Positions 1 through 8,457 of a stretch of DNA of 64,000 bases are shown piece after piece. The notes beneath the pieces were generated by a model. The model ran no database searches. It saw only the letters and a program-made list of their open reading frames with translations, and was not told where the DNA came from. The stretch lies in assembly GCF_000717875.1 (NCBI RefSeq), contig NZ_JOCT01000001.1, positions 124,001-188,000 of the forward strand, read 5' to 3'. The DNA comes from Streptomyces sp. NRRL S-455 (GTDB lineage Bacteria > Actinomycetota > Actinomycetes > Streptomycetales > Streptomycetaceae). Position 1 is the first letter of the stretch. Each line of letters starts with the position of its first letter. The position numbers and the translations under genes were made by a program.

Positions 1-626
1 AAGAGGCCGACGACGGCGAGCGCGGCCTTGGACAGCGGCAGCACCACGGAGACCAGCACCCGCCAGTCCCCCGCCCCGTCCAGCCGTGCCGCCTCGTACA
101 GCTCCTCGGGAACCGACTGGAAGAAGCCGCGCAGCACGACCAGGTTGAACACGTTGACCAGGACGGGCAGGACGAGCGAGGCGTACGAGTCGAGCAGGCC
201 GAGTTCCTTGACGAGCAGGAAGCTCGGGATCATGCCGGGCGGGAAGAGGAACGTGAACAGCACCAGCAGGAGCACGGGCTTGCCGCCGAAGACGCCGGGG
301 CGGGACAGCGCGTAGGCCAGGGTCACGGTGCAGGCGAGGCTGAGCAGCGTGCCCACGATCGTCACCCCGGCGCTCACACCGAGGGCGTGGGTGACGATGC
401 CGCCGTCGAAGATGTCGCGGTAGGCGTCGAGCGTGGGCTCGCTGGGCCAGAGCACCCAGCCGCCGTTGTCGACGACCTCCTGGGTGGAGGCCAGCGACGT
501 CGACACGATCACCAGGAACGGCACGCACACCAGCAGCACGACCGCGGCCAGCGCGAGGGCCTTCGCGGTCTGGGTGAGCGGCCTGGGCTTCTCCATCCAG
601 CCGGGACGGGCGGACGCACTGCTCAC
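1..626 (-). CDS. Carbohydrate ABC transporter permease, MalG/YtcP type (3' part cut by window edge)
   Basis: Inner-membrane permease that would pair with the adjacent LplB-like permease to import an oligosaccharide. The GTG start at 624-626 overlaps the stop of the upstream permease in a GTGA arrangement, implying translational coupling. An N-terminal basic segment is followed by a hydrophobic helix. The cytoplasmic EAA loop, which docks the ATPase, reads EAARLDGAGDWR near the window edge. The C-terminus lies outside the window, so length cannot be judged. No ATPase gene is seen; Streptomyces sugar importers usually share MsiK, so this absence is normal. The binding-protein gene probably lies further left, which is inference. 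Confidence 0.9.
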   Translation of the reverse strand, partial: MSSASARPGWMEKPRPLTQTAKALALAAVVLLVCVPFLVIVSTSLASTQEVVDNGGWVLWPSEPTLDAYRDIFDGGIVTHALGVSAGVTIVGTLLSLACTVTLAYALSRPGVFGGKPVLLLVLFTFLFPPGMIPSFLLVKELGLLDSYASLVLPVLVNVFNLVVLRGFFQSVPEELYEAARLDGAGDWRVLVSVVLPLSKAALAVVGL

Positions 627-1594
627 CTGTAGACCCCCTGTTCGCCGAGGCGGTGGGCGACCTTGTTGGCCGCGTAGACGAGCAGTGCTCCGACGAGCCC
701 CTTGAACAGGCCCGCGGCGGCGGCGAATCCGTAGTCACCGCCGACGATGCCCTGGTAGTAGACGAAGGTGTCGATGACCTCGGCGGTCTCCGGACCGACC
801 GCGTCGCGCTGCAGCAGCATCTGCTCGAAGCCGACGGAGAGGATGTCGCCGAGCCGCATGATGAGCAGCAGCACGATCACCGGGCGGATGGCGGGCAGGG
901 TGACGTGCCAGAAGCGCCGCCAGGGTCCGGCGCCGTCGATGGCGGCCGCCTCGTACTGCTGCTCGTCGACCTGGGCGAGCGCGGCGAGGAAGATGATCGT
1001 GCCCCAGCCGGCGTCCTTCCAGATGACCTGGGCGACGACGAGCGGTTCGAAGGCGTCGGGGTTGCCGATGATGTCGACGGTGTGCAGACCGGCCCCGCTC
1101 AGGCCGCTGTTGAGCAGGCCGGTGTCCCCGAGCACCTGCTGGAACAGCGCGACGACGATCACCCACGAGATGAAGTGCGGCAGATACGCCACCGACTGCA
1201 CGAAGCGGCGCACCGAGCTCCAGGTGAGGGTGTGCAGCAGCAGGGCGAGACCGAGTGGCACCGGGAAGTAGAACACCAGCTGGAGGACGGCGATCCAGAG
1301 GGTGTTGAGGACGGAGTCCCAGAAGGCGGCGTCCTCGAACATGCGCTGGAAGTTGCCGAGGCCCACCCATGGGCTGCCCCACAGGCCGTCGAACGGCACG
1401 TACTCCTTGAACGCGATGACGTTGCCGGCGAGGGCGCCGTAGTGGAACAGCAGGAAGTAGGCGACGCCAGGCAGCATGAGCAAGAACAAGGTCCGGCTCT
1501 GAAAACCTTTACGCTTGCGTTGAACCCCGCGACTGCGGTGCGGATTCGGGTCGACCCCCTTCGCACCTGCTCGTTCCCGTAAGGCAGTTGCCAC
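623..1594 (-). CDS. Carbohydrate ABC transporter permease, LplB/MalF type
   Basis: First permease of a sugar importer, 323 aa with about six membrane segments. A long basic N-terminus precedes the first helix (LFLLMLPGVAYFLLF). The EAA loop is YEAAAIDGAGPWRRFWHVTLP near residues 210-230, typical of the LplB branch that handles complex oligosaccharides. GTG start at 1592-1594. The fifth codon (1580-1582 on the complement) is TTA, the rarest Streptomyces codon, read only by the bldA tRNA, so expression may depend on development. The stop overlaps the next gene by 4 bp. A LacI-type palindrome lies 37 bp upstream. Confidence 0.92.
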   Translation of the reverse strand: MATALRERAGAKGVDPNPHRSRGVQRKRKGFQSRTLFLLMLPGVAYFLLFHYGALAGNVIAFKEYVPFDGLWGSPWVGLGNFQRMFEDAAFWDSVLNTLWIAVLQLVFYFPVPLGLALLLHTLTWSSVRRFVQSVAYLPHFISWVIVVALFQQVLGDTGLLNSGLSGAGLHTVDIIGNPDAFEPLVVAQVIWKDAGWGTIIFLAALAQVDEQQYEAAAIDGAGPWRRFWHVTLPAIRPVIVLLLIMRLGDILSVGFEQMLLQRDAVGPETAEVIDTFVYYQGIVGGDYGFAAAAGLFKGLVGALLVYAANKVAHRLGEQGVYR

Positions 1595-1630
1595 GGATCC
1601 CCCTCACCTCGGCGTGTCCGGTGAAGGGAA

Positions 1631-1646
1631 GTTAAAACGTTTTCAA
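1631..1646. promoter_or_regulatory. LacI-family operator upstream of sugar permeases
   Basis: The sequence gttaaaacgttttcaa is a near-perfect inverted repeat around a central CG; the core aaaacgtttt at 1634-1643 is perfect. A central-CG palindrome is the hallmark of LacI/GalR-family operators. It lies 37 bp before the GTG of the first permease and is AT-rich against a very GC-rich background. The regulator that binds it is not identifiable here. Confidence 0.6.
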
Positions 1647-2047
1647 TGCCCGGTCAACACTTCTGACACAGAAGGGACTTCACGCCGGGGAATGGGACCT
1701 CAGACCGAGAACAGGCGAGGTAGTCCACGAGGGGTTCGTCGAACAGCCGGGTCTGCGTTGCCTCGAACGGGCACCGCACCGTCCGGTGAAAGACGTCCGG
1801 CCAGCGTCGCCGAACATATGCCGGCAGCGCGACGGCAAGGCCCAGACTCATCCGACGGGCCGCCGGGCACGGTGGCCACCGGAGGCGTGCGGCGGCCTGG
1901 CGTGGCCGGAAGTACGCCCGCAGTGCCACCGGCGGCCGGGACGGTGCTGCCTACTCCCGGGCCCTGGCCGCCCCACCCACGCGGCACGTCCTGGGTACGG
2001 CGGGCCCATCCCCTTGACGCGTCAATGACAACAATGGCTTGATGAGG
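1647..2047. other. Intergenic region, no convincing gene
   Basis: About 400 bases between the LacI-type operator and the CebR box. Open frames exist on both strands, but their translations are Arg/Pro-rich with no recognisable domain and no good ribosome-binding site. It should hold the promoters of the divergent permease and esterase transcripts. Confidence 0.5.
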
Positions 2048-2061
2048 TGGGAGCGCTCCCA
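2048..2061. promoter_or_regulatory. CebR operator (TGGGAGCGCTCCCA)
   Basis: Perfect 14-bp palindrome TGGGAGCGCTCCCA, identical to the known binding site of CebR, the cellobiose/cellooligosaccharide-responsive LacI-family repressor of Streptomyces cellulase genes. It ends 21 bp before the ATG of the CE3 esterase, just ahead of its ribosome-binding site, where a bound repressor would block transcription. The expected behaviour is induction by cellobiose or cellotriose. Confidence 0.85.
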
Positions 2062-2082
2062 CCTCCAAGGGAAGGGACCACC

Positions 2083-3180
2083 ATGCACAGCACCCGCCGC
2101 TCGTCCCCGCACCTACGCATCATCCCGGTACTCGGCCTCCTGGCCACCCTGCTCCTCCCCCTCGGCGTCACACTCGCGCCCCGGGCCACGGCTGCCCCGG
2201 CGGCGGACCCCGTCCGCATCATGCCGCTCGGCGACTCGATCACGGGCTCGCCGGGCTGCTGGCGGGCGGTGTTGTGGAACCGGCTCGTGAACAGCGGATA
2301 CCGGGACGTCGACTTCGTCGGCACCCTCCCGCCGCAGGGCTGCGGGCAGGCACACGACGGTGACAACGAGGGGCACGGGGGCGAGTTGGTGACCAACGTG
2401 GCCGACCGGAACCTGCTGCCGGCAAGGCTGGCCGCGACCCACCCGGACATCGTTGTCATGCACTTCGGAACGAACGACGTGTGGAGCAGCGTCGCCCCCG
2501 ACCGCATCCTCGCGGCCTACACCAAACTCGTGACGCAGATGCGGGCGTCCAACCCGGACATGCGGATCCTCGTCGCGCAGCTCATCCCGATGAACCCGAG
2601 CAGTTGCGCGGCCTGCGCACAGCGGGTCGTGGACCTCAACGCGCGGATCCCCGACTGGGCCCGGGCGACCGGCACCGAGCGCTCGCCCATCACCGTGGTC
2701 GACCAGTGGACGGGCTTCAGCACCACCACCGACACCTACGACGGTGTGCACCCCGACGCTTCCGGCGACGACAGGATCGCCGCACGCTGGTACCCGGCCC
2801 TGGCGGCGGTCCTCGACACGGGCGTCCCGCAGGACCCCGGTGACCCTGGGGAGCCCGCGGCCTGCACCGCGCGCTTCCGGGCCGTCTCCACCTGGCAGGG
2901 CGGATACCAGGGCGAAGTGACGGTGACGAACACCTCCTCCTCCGCCGCCTCGGGCTGGACCGCGACGGTCGTACCGGCGAATGGCGCACGCCTCGCCCAG
3001 GTCTGGAACGGCACTCTCACCGCGGCGGCCGACGGCACGGCCACCGTCACCAACGCGGCGTGGAACGGGGCGCTGGCCCCGGGCGCGAGCGCCACGTTCG
3101 GCTTCGTCGCCACCGCCCCGGCAACGGCGGGTGCCCCAGCGGCGACCGTCACGTGCACGGCGAAGACGCCCGCGGGCTGA
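2083..3180 (+). CDS. Secreted SGNH/GDSL esterase, CE3-like acetylxylan esterase, with CBM2
   Basis: Predicted extracellular deacetylase acting on acetylated xylan or similar hemicellulose, 365 aa. A Sec signal peptide covers residues 1-38 (cleavage after ATA-A). The SGNH catalytic domain has GDSIT with Ser52, the GTND block, and DGVHPD with Asp220 and His223. A Pro/Asp linker near residue 250 leads to a C-terminal cellulose-binding module family 2 (residues ~260-365) with paired cysteines and conserved Trp residues. The ATG at 2083 is chosen because AAGGGAAGGG lies just upstream; an in-frame GTG at 2047 lies against the CebR box and would delete the signal-peptide logic. A mannanase gene follows, possibly in the same transcript. 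Confidence 0.88.
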   Translation: MHSTRRSSPHLRIIPVLGLLATLLLPLGVTLAPRATAAPAADPVRIMPLGDSITGSPGCWRAVLWNRLVNSGYRDVDFVGTLPPQGCGQAHDGDNEGHGGELVTNVADRNLLPARLAATHPDIVVMHFGTNDVWSSVAPDRILAAYTKLVTQMRASNPDMRILVAQLIPMNPSSCAACAQRVVDLNARIPDWARATGTERSPITVVDQWTGFSTTTDTYDGVHPDASGDDRIAARWYPALAAVLDTGVPQDPGDPGEPAACTARFRAVSTWQGGYQGEVTVTNTSSSAASGWTATVVPANGARLAQVWNGTLTAAADGTATVTNAAWNGALAPGASATFGFVATAPATAGAPAATVTCTAKTPAG

Positions 3181-3237
3181 CACCCCGGACACGGACCAGG
3201 ACCGCCCGGCGGGGCCCCCACTGTCGAGCAGGGACCA

Positions 3238-3306
3238 GGACAACCCCGGCGGGGACTCCCCGCTACCCGAGCACAGACCTGGACAACCCCGGCGGCGACT
3301 CCCCGC
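3238..3306 (+). repeat. Imperfect 26-bp direct repeat in the esterase-mannanase gap
   Basis: Two copies of a 26-base unit beginning ggacaaccccggcgg lie at 3238-3263 and 3281-3306 and differ at one base. A more degenerate relative (ggaccgcccggcgggg) sits near 3208. The spacing is 43 bp. They lie entirely in the 187-bp non-coding interval and may be a local duplication. Confidence 0.6.
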
Positions 3307-3367
3307 CTCCCCCAGCACCGGACACACCTCAGAACAGGCCCCACCCGACCCCACCTCTGGAGCCGCT

Positions 3368-5002
3368 ATGAGACCCCGCACCGCTCCCGCCCCACGCGCG
3401 GCCACCGTGGCCGTCGCCCTGCTCGGCCTCCTGCTCTCCTTCCTCTCCCTCGGCACACCGGCACACGCCGCCCCCACCGGCTTCCGGATCGAGAACGGCC
3501 GGCTGCTGGAGGCCTCCGGGAACGACTTCGTGATGCGCGGCGTCAACCACGCCCACACCTGGTACCCGGACCGGATCAGCTCCCTCGCCCACATCAAGGC
3601 CAAGGGCGCCAACACGGTCCGGGTGGTTCTCTCCAGCGGTGACCGCTGGACCCGCAACGACACCGCCGACGTGGCGAACGTGGTCTCGCAGTGCAAGCAG
3701 AACCGGCTGATCTGTGTGCTGGAGGTGCACGACACCACCGGGTACGGCGAGCAGAGCGGAGCCGTCACGCTCTCCCGCGCCGCGGACTACTGGATCAGCG
3801 TGCAGAGCGCGCTGACCGGTCAGGAGGACTACGTCATCGTCAACATCGGCAACGAGCCGCACGGGAACACCGGTTACACCGCATGGACGGCCGACACCAA
3901 GGCGGCCGTCCAGAAGCTCCGCACCGCGGGATTCGACCACACGATCATGGTCGACGCGCCCAACTGGGGCCAGGACTGGGCGTTCACCATGCGGGACAAC
4001 GCCGCGTCCGTGTTCGCCGCAGACCCGGACGCCAACACGATCTTCTCGATCCACATGTACGGCGTCTTCGACACGGCCGCCGAGATCACCGACTACCTGA
4101 ACCGCTTCGTCACGGCCAAGCTCCCCATCGTCGTGGGCGAGTTCGGCCACGACCACTCGGACGGCAACCCCGACGAGGACACCATCCTGGCCGTGGCCCA
4201 GCAGCTCCGTCTGGGCTACCTCGGCTGGTCCTGGAGCGGCAACGGCGGCGGGGTCGAGTACCTGGACATGGTCACGAACTTCGACCCGGACCAGCTCAGC
4301 TCCTGGGGGCAGCGGATCTTCAACGGCGCGAACGGCATCGCCGCCACCGCCAAGGAGGCCGCGATCTACTCCGGCGGCGGAGGCGACACCACTCCCCCGA
4401 CGGCTCCCGGTACCCCGACCACCTCCGGGGTGACCTCCTCGTCCGTCGGCCTGAGGTGGGCCGCCGCGACCGACGCGACCGGCGTCACCGGCTACGACGT
4501 GGTCCGGGTCAGCGGAGGCACCGAGACGGTGGCCACCTCCACCGCCACCACGAACGCCACCGTCACGGGCCTGTCCCCCGCCACCTCCTACACCTTCGCG
4601 GTCTACGCCCGTGACGCCGCCGGCAACCGTTCGCCCCGCTCGGCCACGGTGACGGTCACGACCTCTCCGGGCGGCTCACCGGCGGCCTGCGGCGTCGGCT
4701 ACCGGGTGACGAGCAGCTGGCCCGGCGGGTTCCAGGGCGAGATCACCCTCCGCAACACCGGCACAGCGGCGATCAACGGCTGGACGCTGCGCTGGACCTT
4801 CCCCGACAGTCAGCGTGTCACCAACCTCTGGGGCGGCACGGCCACGCAGAGCGGCTCAGCGGTGAGTGTCACGTCCGCCCCGTACACGGCGACGATCCCG
4901 GCCGCGGGTTCGGTGACCCTCGGCTTCACGGCGACCCGGGCCGGCACCAACCCCAGCCCCACGGCGTTCACGCTGAACGGCGCCGACTGCTCGGTGAGCT
5001 GA
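3368..5002 (+). CDS. Secreted GH5 (subfamily 8-like) beta-mannanase with FN3 and CBM2
   Basis: Predicted secreted endo-beta-1,4-mannanase, 544 aa. Signal peptide residues 1-36 (AHA-APTG). The GH5 (beta/alpha)8 barrel starts FRIENGRLLEASGNDFVMRG, with acid/base Glu163 in NIGNEPHGN and nucleophile Glu258 in VVGEFGHDH. A Gly-rich linker near residue 336 leads to a fibronectin type III domain (~340-430) and then a CBM2 cellulose-binding module (~437-544). The ATG at 3368 is the only start that keeps the signal peptide at the N-terminus. No separate CebR box is seen, so expression may come from read-through of the esterase promoter or an unseen promoter in the 187-bp gap. Confidence 0.92.
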   Translation: MRPRTAPAPRAATVAVALLGLLLSFLSLGTPAHAAPTGFRIENGRLLEASGNDFVMRGVNHAHTWYPDRISSLAHIKAKGANTVRVVLSSGDRWTRNDTADVANVVSQCKQNRLICVLEVHDTTGYGEQSGAVTLSRAADYWISVQSALTGQEDYVIVNIGNEPHGNTGYTAWTADTKAAVQKLRTAGFDHTIMVDAPNWGQDWAFTMRDNAASVFAADPDANTIFSIHMYGVFDTAAEITDYLNRFVTAKLPIVVGEFGHDHSDGNPDEDTILAVAQQLRLGYLGWSWSGNGGGVEYLDMVTNFDPDQLSSWGQRIFNGANGIAATAKEAAIYSGGGGDTTPPTAPGTPTTSGVTSSSVGLRWAAATDATGVTGYDVVRVSGGTETVATSTATTNATVTGLSPATSYTFAVYARDAAGNRSPRSATVTVTTSPGGSPAACGVGYRVTSSWPGGFQGEITLRNTGTAAINGWTLRWTFPDSQRVTNLWGGTATQSGSAVSVTSAPYTATIPAAGSVTLGFTATRAGTNPSPTAFTLNGADCSVS

Positions 5003-5092
5003 TCCGGCCGAGCCCTTCGCCGTACGTGTGATCCGTGCGACATCCACACCAGAAAGCGGTTTACCTCGCTCCGCAGTGGTGAGGCGGCGGGG

Positions 5093-6205
5093 ATGTCTCA
5101 CCGGCACCCCGCAGCCGTCACCCCGGCCAGACCCGCATCGCCCGAGACCGCTGCCCCGCCGAAGCCGGCCGGGCAGCGGGACTCGTTCTTCGACAACGCC
5201 AAGTACCTGGCGATCGTGCTGGTGGCCATGGGGCACGCCTGGGAGCCGCTGCGGGACGGCAGCCGTGCGGTCAGCGCGCTCTACATGGTCGTCTACGCCT
5301 TCCACATGCCGGCGTTCATCATCGTCTCCGGCTACTTCTCGCGTTCGTTCGACGCGAGTCCGGGGCGGATCAGGCGGCTGGTCACCGGGCTCGCCGTGCC
5401 GTACGTGGTCTTCGAGACGGCGTACACGCTGTTCACCCGGTGGACCGACCAGGAGCCCGACCGGCCCGTCAGCCTGCTGGATCCCCTGTATCTGACCTGG
5501 TTCCTGGCAGCCCTGTTCATCTGGCGTCTGACCACGCCGGTGTGGCGGTGGGTACGGTGGCCGCTGCCGGTCGCCCTCGTCCTCGCGATGCTCGCGACGC
5601 TCTCGCCGGCCATCGGCAACGACCTCGATCTGCAGCGCACCCTGCAGTTCCTGCCGTACTTCGTCCTCGGGCTGTACCTGAAGCCGGAGCACTTCGTGCT
5701 GGTGCGCCGCCGCGCGGCCCGGATCCTGGCCGTGCCCGTCTTCGCCGGTGCGCTCGTCGTGGCCTACTGGGCGGTGCCGCGGATGTCCGGCGCCTGGTTC
5801 TACCACCGCGACAGCGCAGAGGAACTCGCCGCGCCCGCCTGGTACGGGCCTCTGATGACGCTGGCCACCTTCGGCTGTTCGCTGGTGCTGGTGGCCTGCT
5901 TCCTGGCCTGGGTTCCGGGACGCCGGGCGTGGTTCACCGCGTTGGGCGCGGGGACGCTGTACGGCTACCTGCTGCACGGGTTCGTCGCCCAGGGGTCCAA
6001 GTTCTGGGGCTGGTACGAGCCGGCCTGGGTCCACCGTCCCCTCGGAGAGATCGTCGTGACGGTCGTCGCCGCGGTACTCGTGACCGCGCTGTGCACCCCG
6101 CCGGTGCGACGGCTGTTCCGCTGGGTGATGGAGCCCGACATGGCGTGGGCGTTCCGCCGGGACGCGCGCCATCAGGCGCGGGAACGGAACGCCGTACGCG
6201 CCTGA
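5093..6205 (+). CDS. Acyltransferase family 3 membrane protein
   Basis: Integral membrane acyltransferase (Acyl_transf_3/OafA-YrhL type) of 370 aa with about ten hydrophobic helices. Family hallmarks are the N-terminal FFDNAKYLAIVLVAMGHAWEP, with the conserved His after the first helix, and AFHMPAFIIVSGYF in the second. Such proteins O-acetylate sugars, peptidoglycan or lipids; the substrate is unknown here. The ATG at 5093 follows the GA-rich ribosome-binding region gaggcggcgggg. It is convergent with the alpha-galactosidase gene, with only 13 bp between stops and no terminator hairpin. Confidence 0.85.
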   Translation: MSHRHPAAVTPARPASPETAAPPKPAGQRDSFFDNAKYLAIVLVAMGHAWEPLRDGSRAVSALYMVVYAFHMPAFIIVSGYFSRSFDASPGRIRRLVTGLAVPYVVFETAYTLFTRWTDQEPDRPVSLLDPLYLTWFLAALFIWRLTTPVWRWVRWPLPVALVLAMLATLSPAIGNDLDLQRTLQFLPYFVLGLYLKPEHFVLVRRRAARILAVPVFAGALVVAYWAVPRMSGAWFYHRDSAEELAAPAWYGPLMTLATFGCSLVLVACFLAWVPGRRAWFTALGAGTLYGYLLHGFVAQGSKFWGWYEPAWVHRPLGEIVVTVVAAVLVTALCTPPVRRLFRWVMEPDMAWAFRRDARHQARERNAVRA

Positions 6206-6218
6206 CGAGGAGGTCTGC

Positions 6219-8351
6219 CTACCCGTCCTGTGCGAGCCGGATCAGCAGGACGCCGGGCGTGCGCGGCACTGTCACCGTCAGCCCGTCTCCGTCCCACACC
6301 GCCTGTCCGGTGTCCGCCGAGGACGGGTGCAGGACGTCCGCACGGACGGTCCGGCCCGCCAGGTGCCGGACGGGAACCCGGAGTTCGGCCGGTCCGCCGC
6401 GGCGCCAGAGGGAGAGGTACGCGGTGCGGTCACCGGGGACCCGCAGGCCCAGCGCCAGCCATTCGTCCGTCCAGCCGGGCAGGCCGAGCGGCCAGAACGG
6501 CAGGGCGCGGGCGAGGTCGCCGCGTATCGACTTGTAGACGGTGACCGCGCCCCGTACGAGGGCCAGCTGGTGTTCCGACATGTGGTTCAGGTGGCCGGAG
6601 AGGTGGATGCGGCCGAGCAGTGACCCGCCGAGCGTCGTGGTGATCAGGTCGTCGTCGAAGTCCGGCTGGGGGTAGGCCCAGACGGCACCCTGCTCGGGCG
6701 GGACCGCGGTCGGCGCGGCGGCGGCGATGGGCGGGTAGCGCAGCGGGTCCTGCTGGTCGCTGGTGGACTGCAGCTGGGCGACCGCCAGGGTGGCGCCGTC
6801 CATGCGCATGCCGCCCGAGGCGCAGTTCTCGACGACGAGCCCGGGGTGGCGGTCCAGGACGGCGGACAGCCAGTCCAGGTAGGCGTGGGCGTGGCCGAGC
6901 AGGCCCGCTCCCGGTGCGAGGTCGCCTGGAGCCTGGGTGCCGGGGTCGACCACGATGTTGTAGTCCAGCTTGAGGTACCCCACGCCCCAGTCGCCGACGA
7001 TCCGGTCGACGGTCTTGTCGAGGTGGGCGCGGGCGGCGGGATGCCGCAGGTCGAGCTGGTGGCGGCCCTGTTCGGCCAGTCGGACGCCGTCGCGCTGGAA
7101 GAACGCCTCGGGTGGCAGCTCGGCCGCGACGGGGCTGCGCACCCCGACCACCTCCGGCTCCAGCCACAGCCCGGGCACCATCCCCCGCTCCCGGATCCGG
7201 TCCAGGACGGCCAGGATGCCGCCGTCGGGGAAGCGGCGCGGGGAGGGCTGCCAGGCGCCGACGCTGTCCCACCAGCCGCGGGTGTCGTCGTCGTACCAGC
7301 CCGAGTCGATGCAGAAGTACTCCGCGCCGGCGTCGGCCGCGGCGTCGATCAGCGGCAGCAGTCTGGCCGTGGTCGGGTCGCCCATGAGGGTGTTCATGTA
7401 GTCGTTGAAGACGACGGGGAGGGCGGTGTGGTCCGGGTGGGGGCGGCGGATCGCCCGACGGTAGGAGGTCAGGGCGCCCATCGCCTCGTCGAGGCCGGTG
7501 CCGAGGGCCAGGGCGCCGGGCACGGTGGTGAACTCCTCGCCCGGTTCGAGGCGGACCCGCCACTGGTGTGCGGCGTCGGTGGGGCCGTTCAGCGCCAGGT
7601 AGCTGCCGTGGGCGCGTTCGCCGAGGTCCCAGCGCCAGCCGGCCGGGGACTCGACCTGCCAGACCCAGGCCCGGCCGCCGCCCCGCTCGGTCAGCGCGCC
7701 CATGGCGAGATGGCCGTCGGTGGGCCAGCTGCCGCGCCCGGTGAGGACGAGGGCGGCGCGGCTGTCGTGCTCGTGGACGTCGACGTGGATGTCGGCGACA
7801 GCTGCGCGCAGCGGCTCGGCGTACCAACGGCACTCGGCGAGCCAGTCGTTGCGGGCCCGGTGGACGTCGAGGGCGTCCGGGGCGGGCAGTCCGCCGAGCA
7901 GCAGGCTGCTGACGGACTGGACGACCAGGGGCTCCCGCCCCTCGTTGCGGAGCCGGACGCGGGAACGGAGGACGGGCAGTCCGGTGGGTGAGGTGAGCTC
8001 GACGAACGCCGTCAGCCCGGTGCCCGGGTCGTGGAGTTCGACGGTGAACCGGTCCCAGCCGTCGCGTCGCTCCGCGTGGTGGGTGCGGTGGGCGAGCCGG
8101 GCGCCGAAGGCCGTGCCGGTGAAGCGGGGGCCGGACCAGCCGCTGCCGTGACCGAGCGCGGTGAGCTCCACGAGCGGGAGAGCCGCCTCCCCGGCGTCCG
8201 GGCACTCGTCGTCGGGATGAGCCAGCCGGACCAGCCGCAGCGTTCCGTCGGCGGCGACGGCGAACCGTGCCCGCAGGGCCTCATGCCCCCAAGTGAACTC
8301 GTCCTCCCGCTGGTTGGAGGCCATGTGCGCCGCATCCGCCGTGCCCGTCAA
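6219..8351 (-). CDS. GH36 alpha-galactosidase
   Basis: Predicted intracellular alpha-galactosidase (710 aa, no signal peptide) releasing galactose from alpha-galactosides such as raffinose-series or galactomannan-derived oligosaccharides. An N-terminal beta-supersandwich precedes the barrel, which carries the nucleophile Asp463 in YLKLDYN and acid/base Asp518 in CASGGMRMD, both GH36 signatures. The TTG at 8351 is preferred because AGGGGG stands six bases upstream; the in-frame ATG at 8324 lacks a ribosome-binding site. It diverges from a LacI regulator, and the shared 106-bp region holds two regulator palindromes, so both directions are probably controlled together. Confidence 0.92.
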   Translation of the reverse strand: MTGTADAAHMASNQREDEFTWGHEALRARFAVAADGTLRLVRLAHPDDECPDAGEAALPLVELTALGHGSGWSGPRFTGTAFGARLAHRTHHAERRDGWDRFTVELHDPGTGLTAFVELTSPTGLPVLRSRVRLRNEGREPLVVQSVSSLLLGGLPAPDALDVHRARNDWLAECRWYAEPLRAAVADIHVDVHEHDSRAALVLTGRGSWPTDGHLAMGALTERGGGRAWVWQVESPAGWRWDLGERAHGSYLALNGPTDAAHQWRVRLEPGEEFTTVPGALALGTGLDEAMGALTSYRRAIRRPHPDHTALPVVFNDYMNTLMGDPTTARLLPLIDAAADAGAEYFCIDSGWYDDDTRGWWDSVGAWQPSPRRFPDGGILAVLDRIRERGMVPGLWLEPEVVGVRSPVAAELPPEAFFQRDGVRLAEQGRHQLDLRHPAARAHLDKTVDRIVGDWGVGYLKLDYNIVVDPGTQAPGDLAPGAGLLGHAHAYLDWLSAVLDRHPGLVVENCASGGMRMDGATLAVAQLQSTSDQQDPLRYPPIAAAAPTAVPPEQGAVWAYPQPDFDDDLITTTLGGSLLGRIHLSGHLNHMSEHQLALVRGAVTVYKSIRGDLARALPFWPLGLPGWTDEWLALGLRVPGDRTAYLSLWRRGGPAELRVPVRHLAGRTVRADVLHPSSADTGQAVWDGDGLTVTVPRTPGVLLIRLAQDG

Positions 8352-8422
8352 GGTGCTCCCCCTCCTGACCCCGCCCCTTTCCCGGGGAACGGAGATCCGC
8401 GTGAATCCCTCGTTACGATCTC

Positions 8423-8451
8423 TTGACGGCCCAAGTGTGACCGGTCACAAT
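8423..8451 (+). promoter_or_regulatory. Sigma-70-type promoter of the LacI gene, apparently leaderless
   Basis: A -35 hexamer TTGACG (8423-8428), a 17-bp spacer and a -10 hexamer CACAAT (8446-8451) fit the vegetative consensus well. The predicted transcription start about seven bases downstream falls at 8458, the A of the LacI ATG. There is also no ribosome-binding site before that ATG. Both facts point to a leaderless mRNA. Confidence 0.65.
8436..8449. promoter_or_regulatory. LacI operator O1 (TGTGACCGGTCACA)
   Basis: Perfect 14-bp palindrome TGTGACCGGTCACA covering the end of the spacer and most of the -10 element, so a bound repressor would exclude RNA polymerase. An identical copy begins 27 bp downstream. 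Confidence 0.75.
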
Positions 8452-8457
8452 CCTCGC

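Noticed and set aside
1614..2068. Open frames of up to 142 codons on both strands in the intergenic region
   Set aside because: They are Arg/Pro-rich, overlap one another in opposite directions, lack ribosome-binding sites and show no domain. They look like high-GC shadow frames.
2047..2082. GTG at 2047 as start of the CE3 esterase
   Set aside because: It lies against the CebR box without a ribosome-binding site and would put extra residues ahead of the signal peptide.
2113..3768. Long minus-strand frame of 551 codons through the esterase and mannanase
   Set aside because: Exactly antisense to strong plus-strand CAZyme genes; its translation has no domain.
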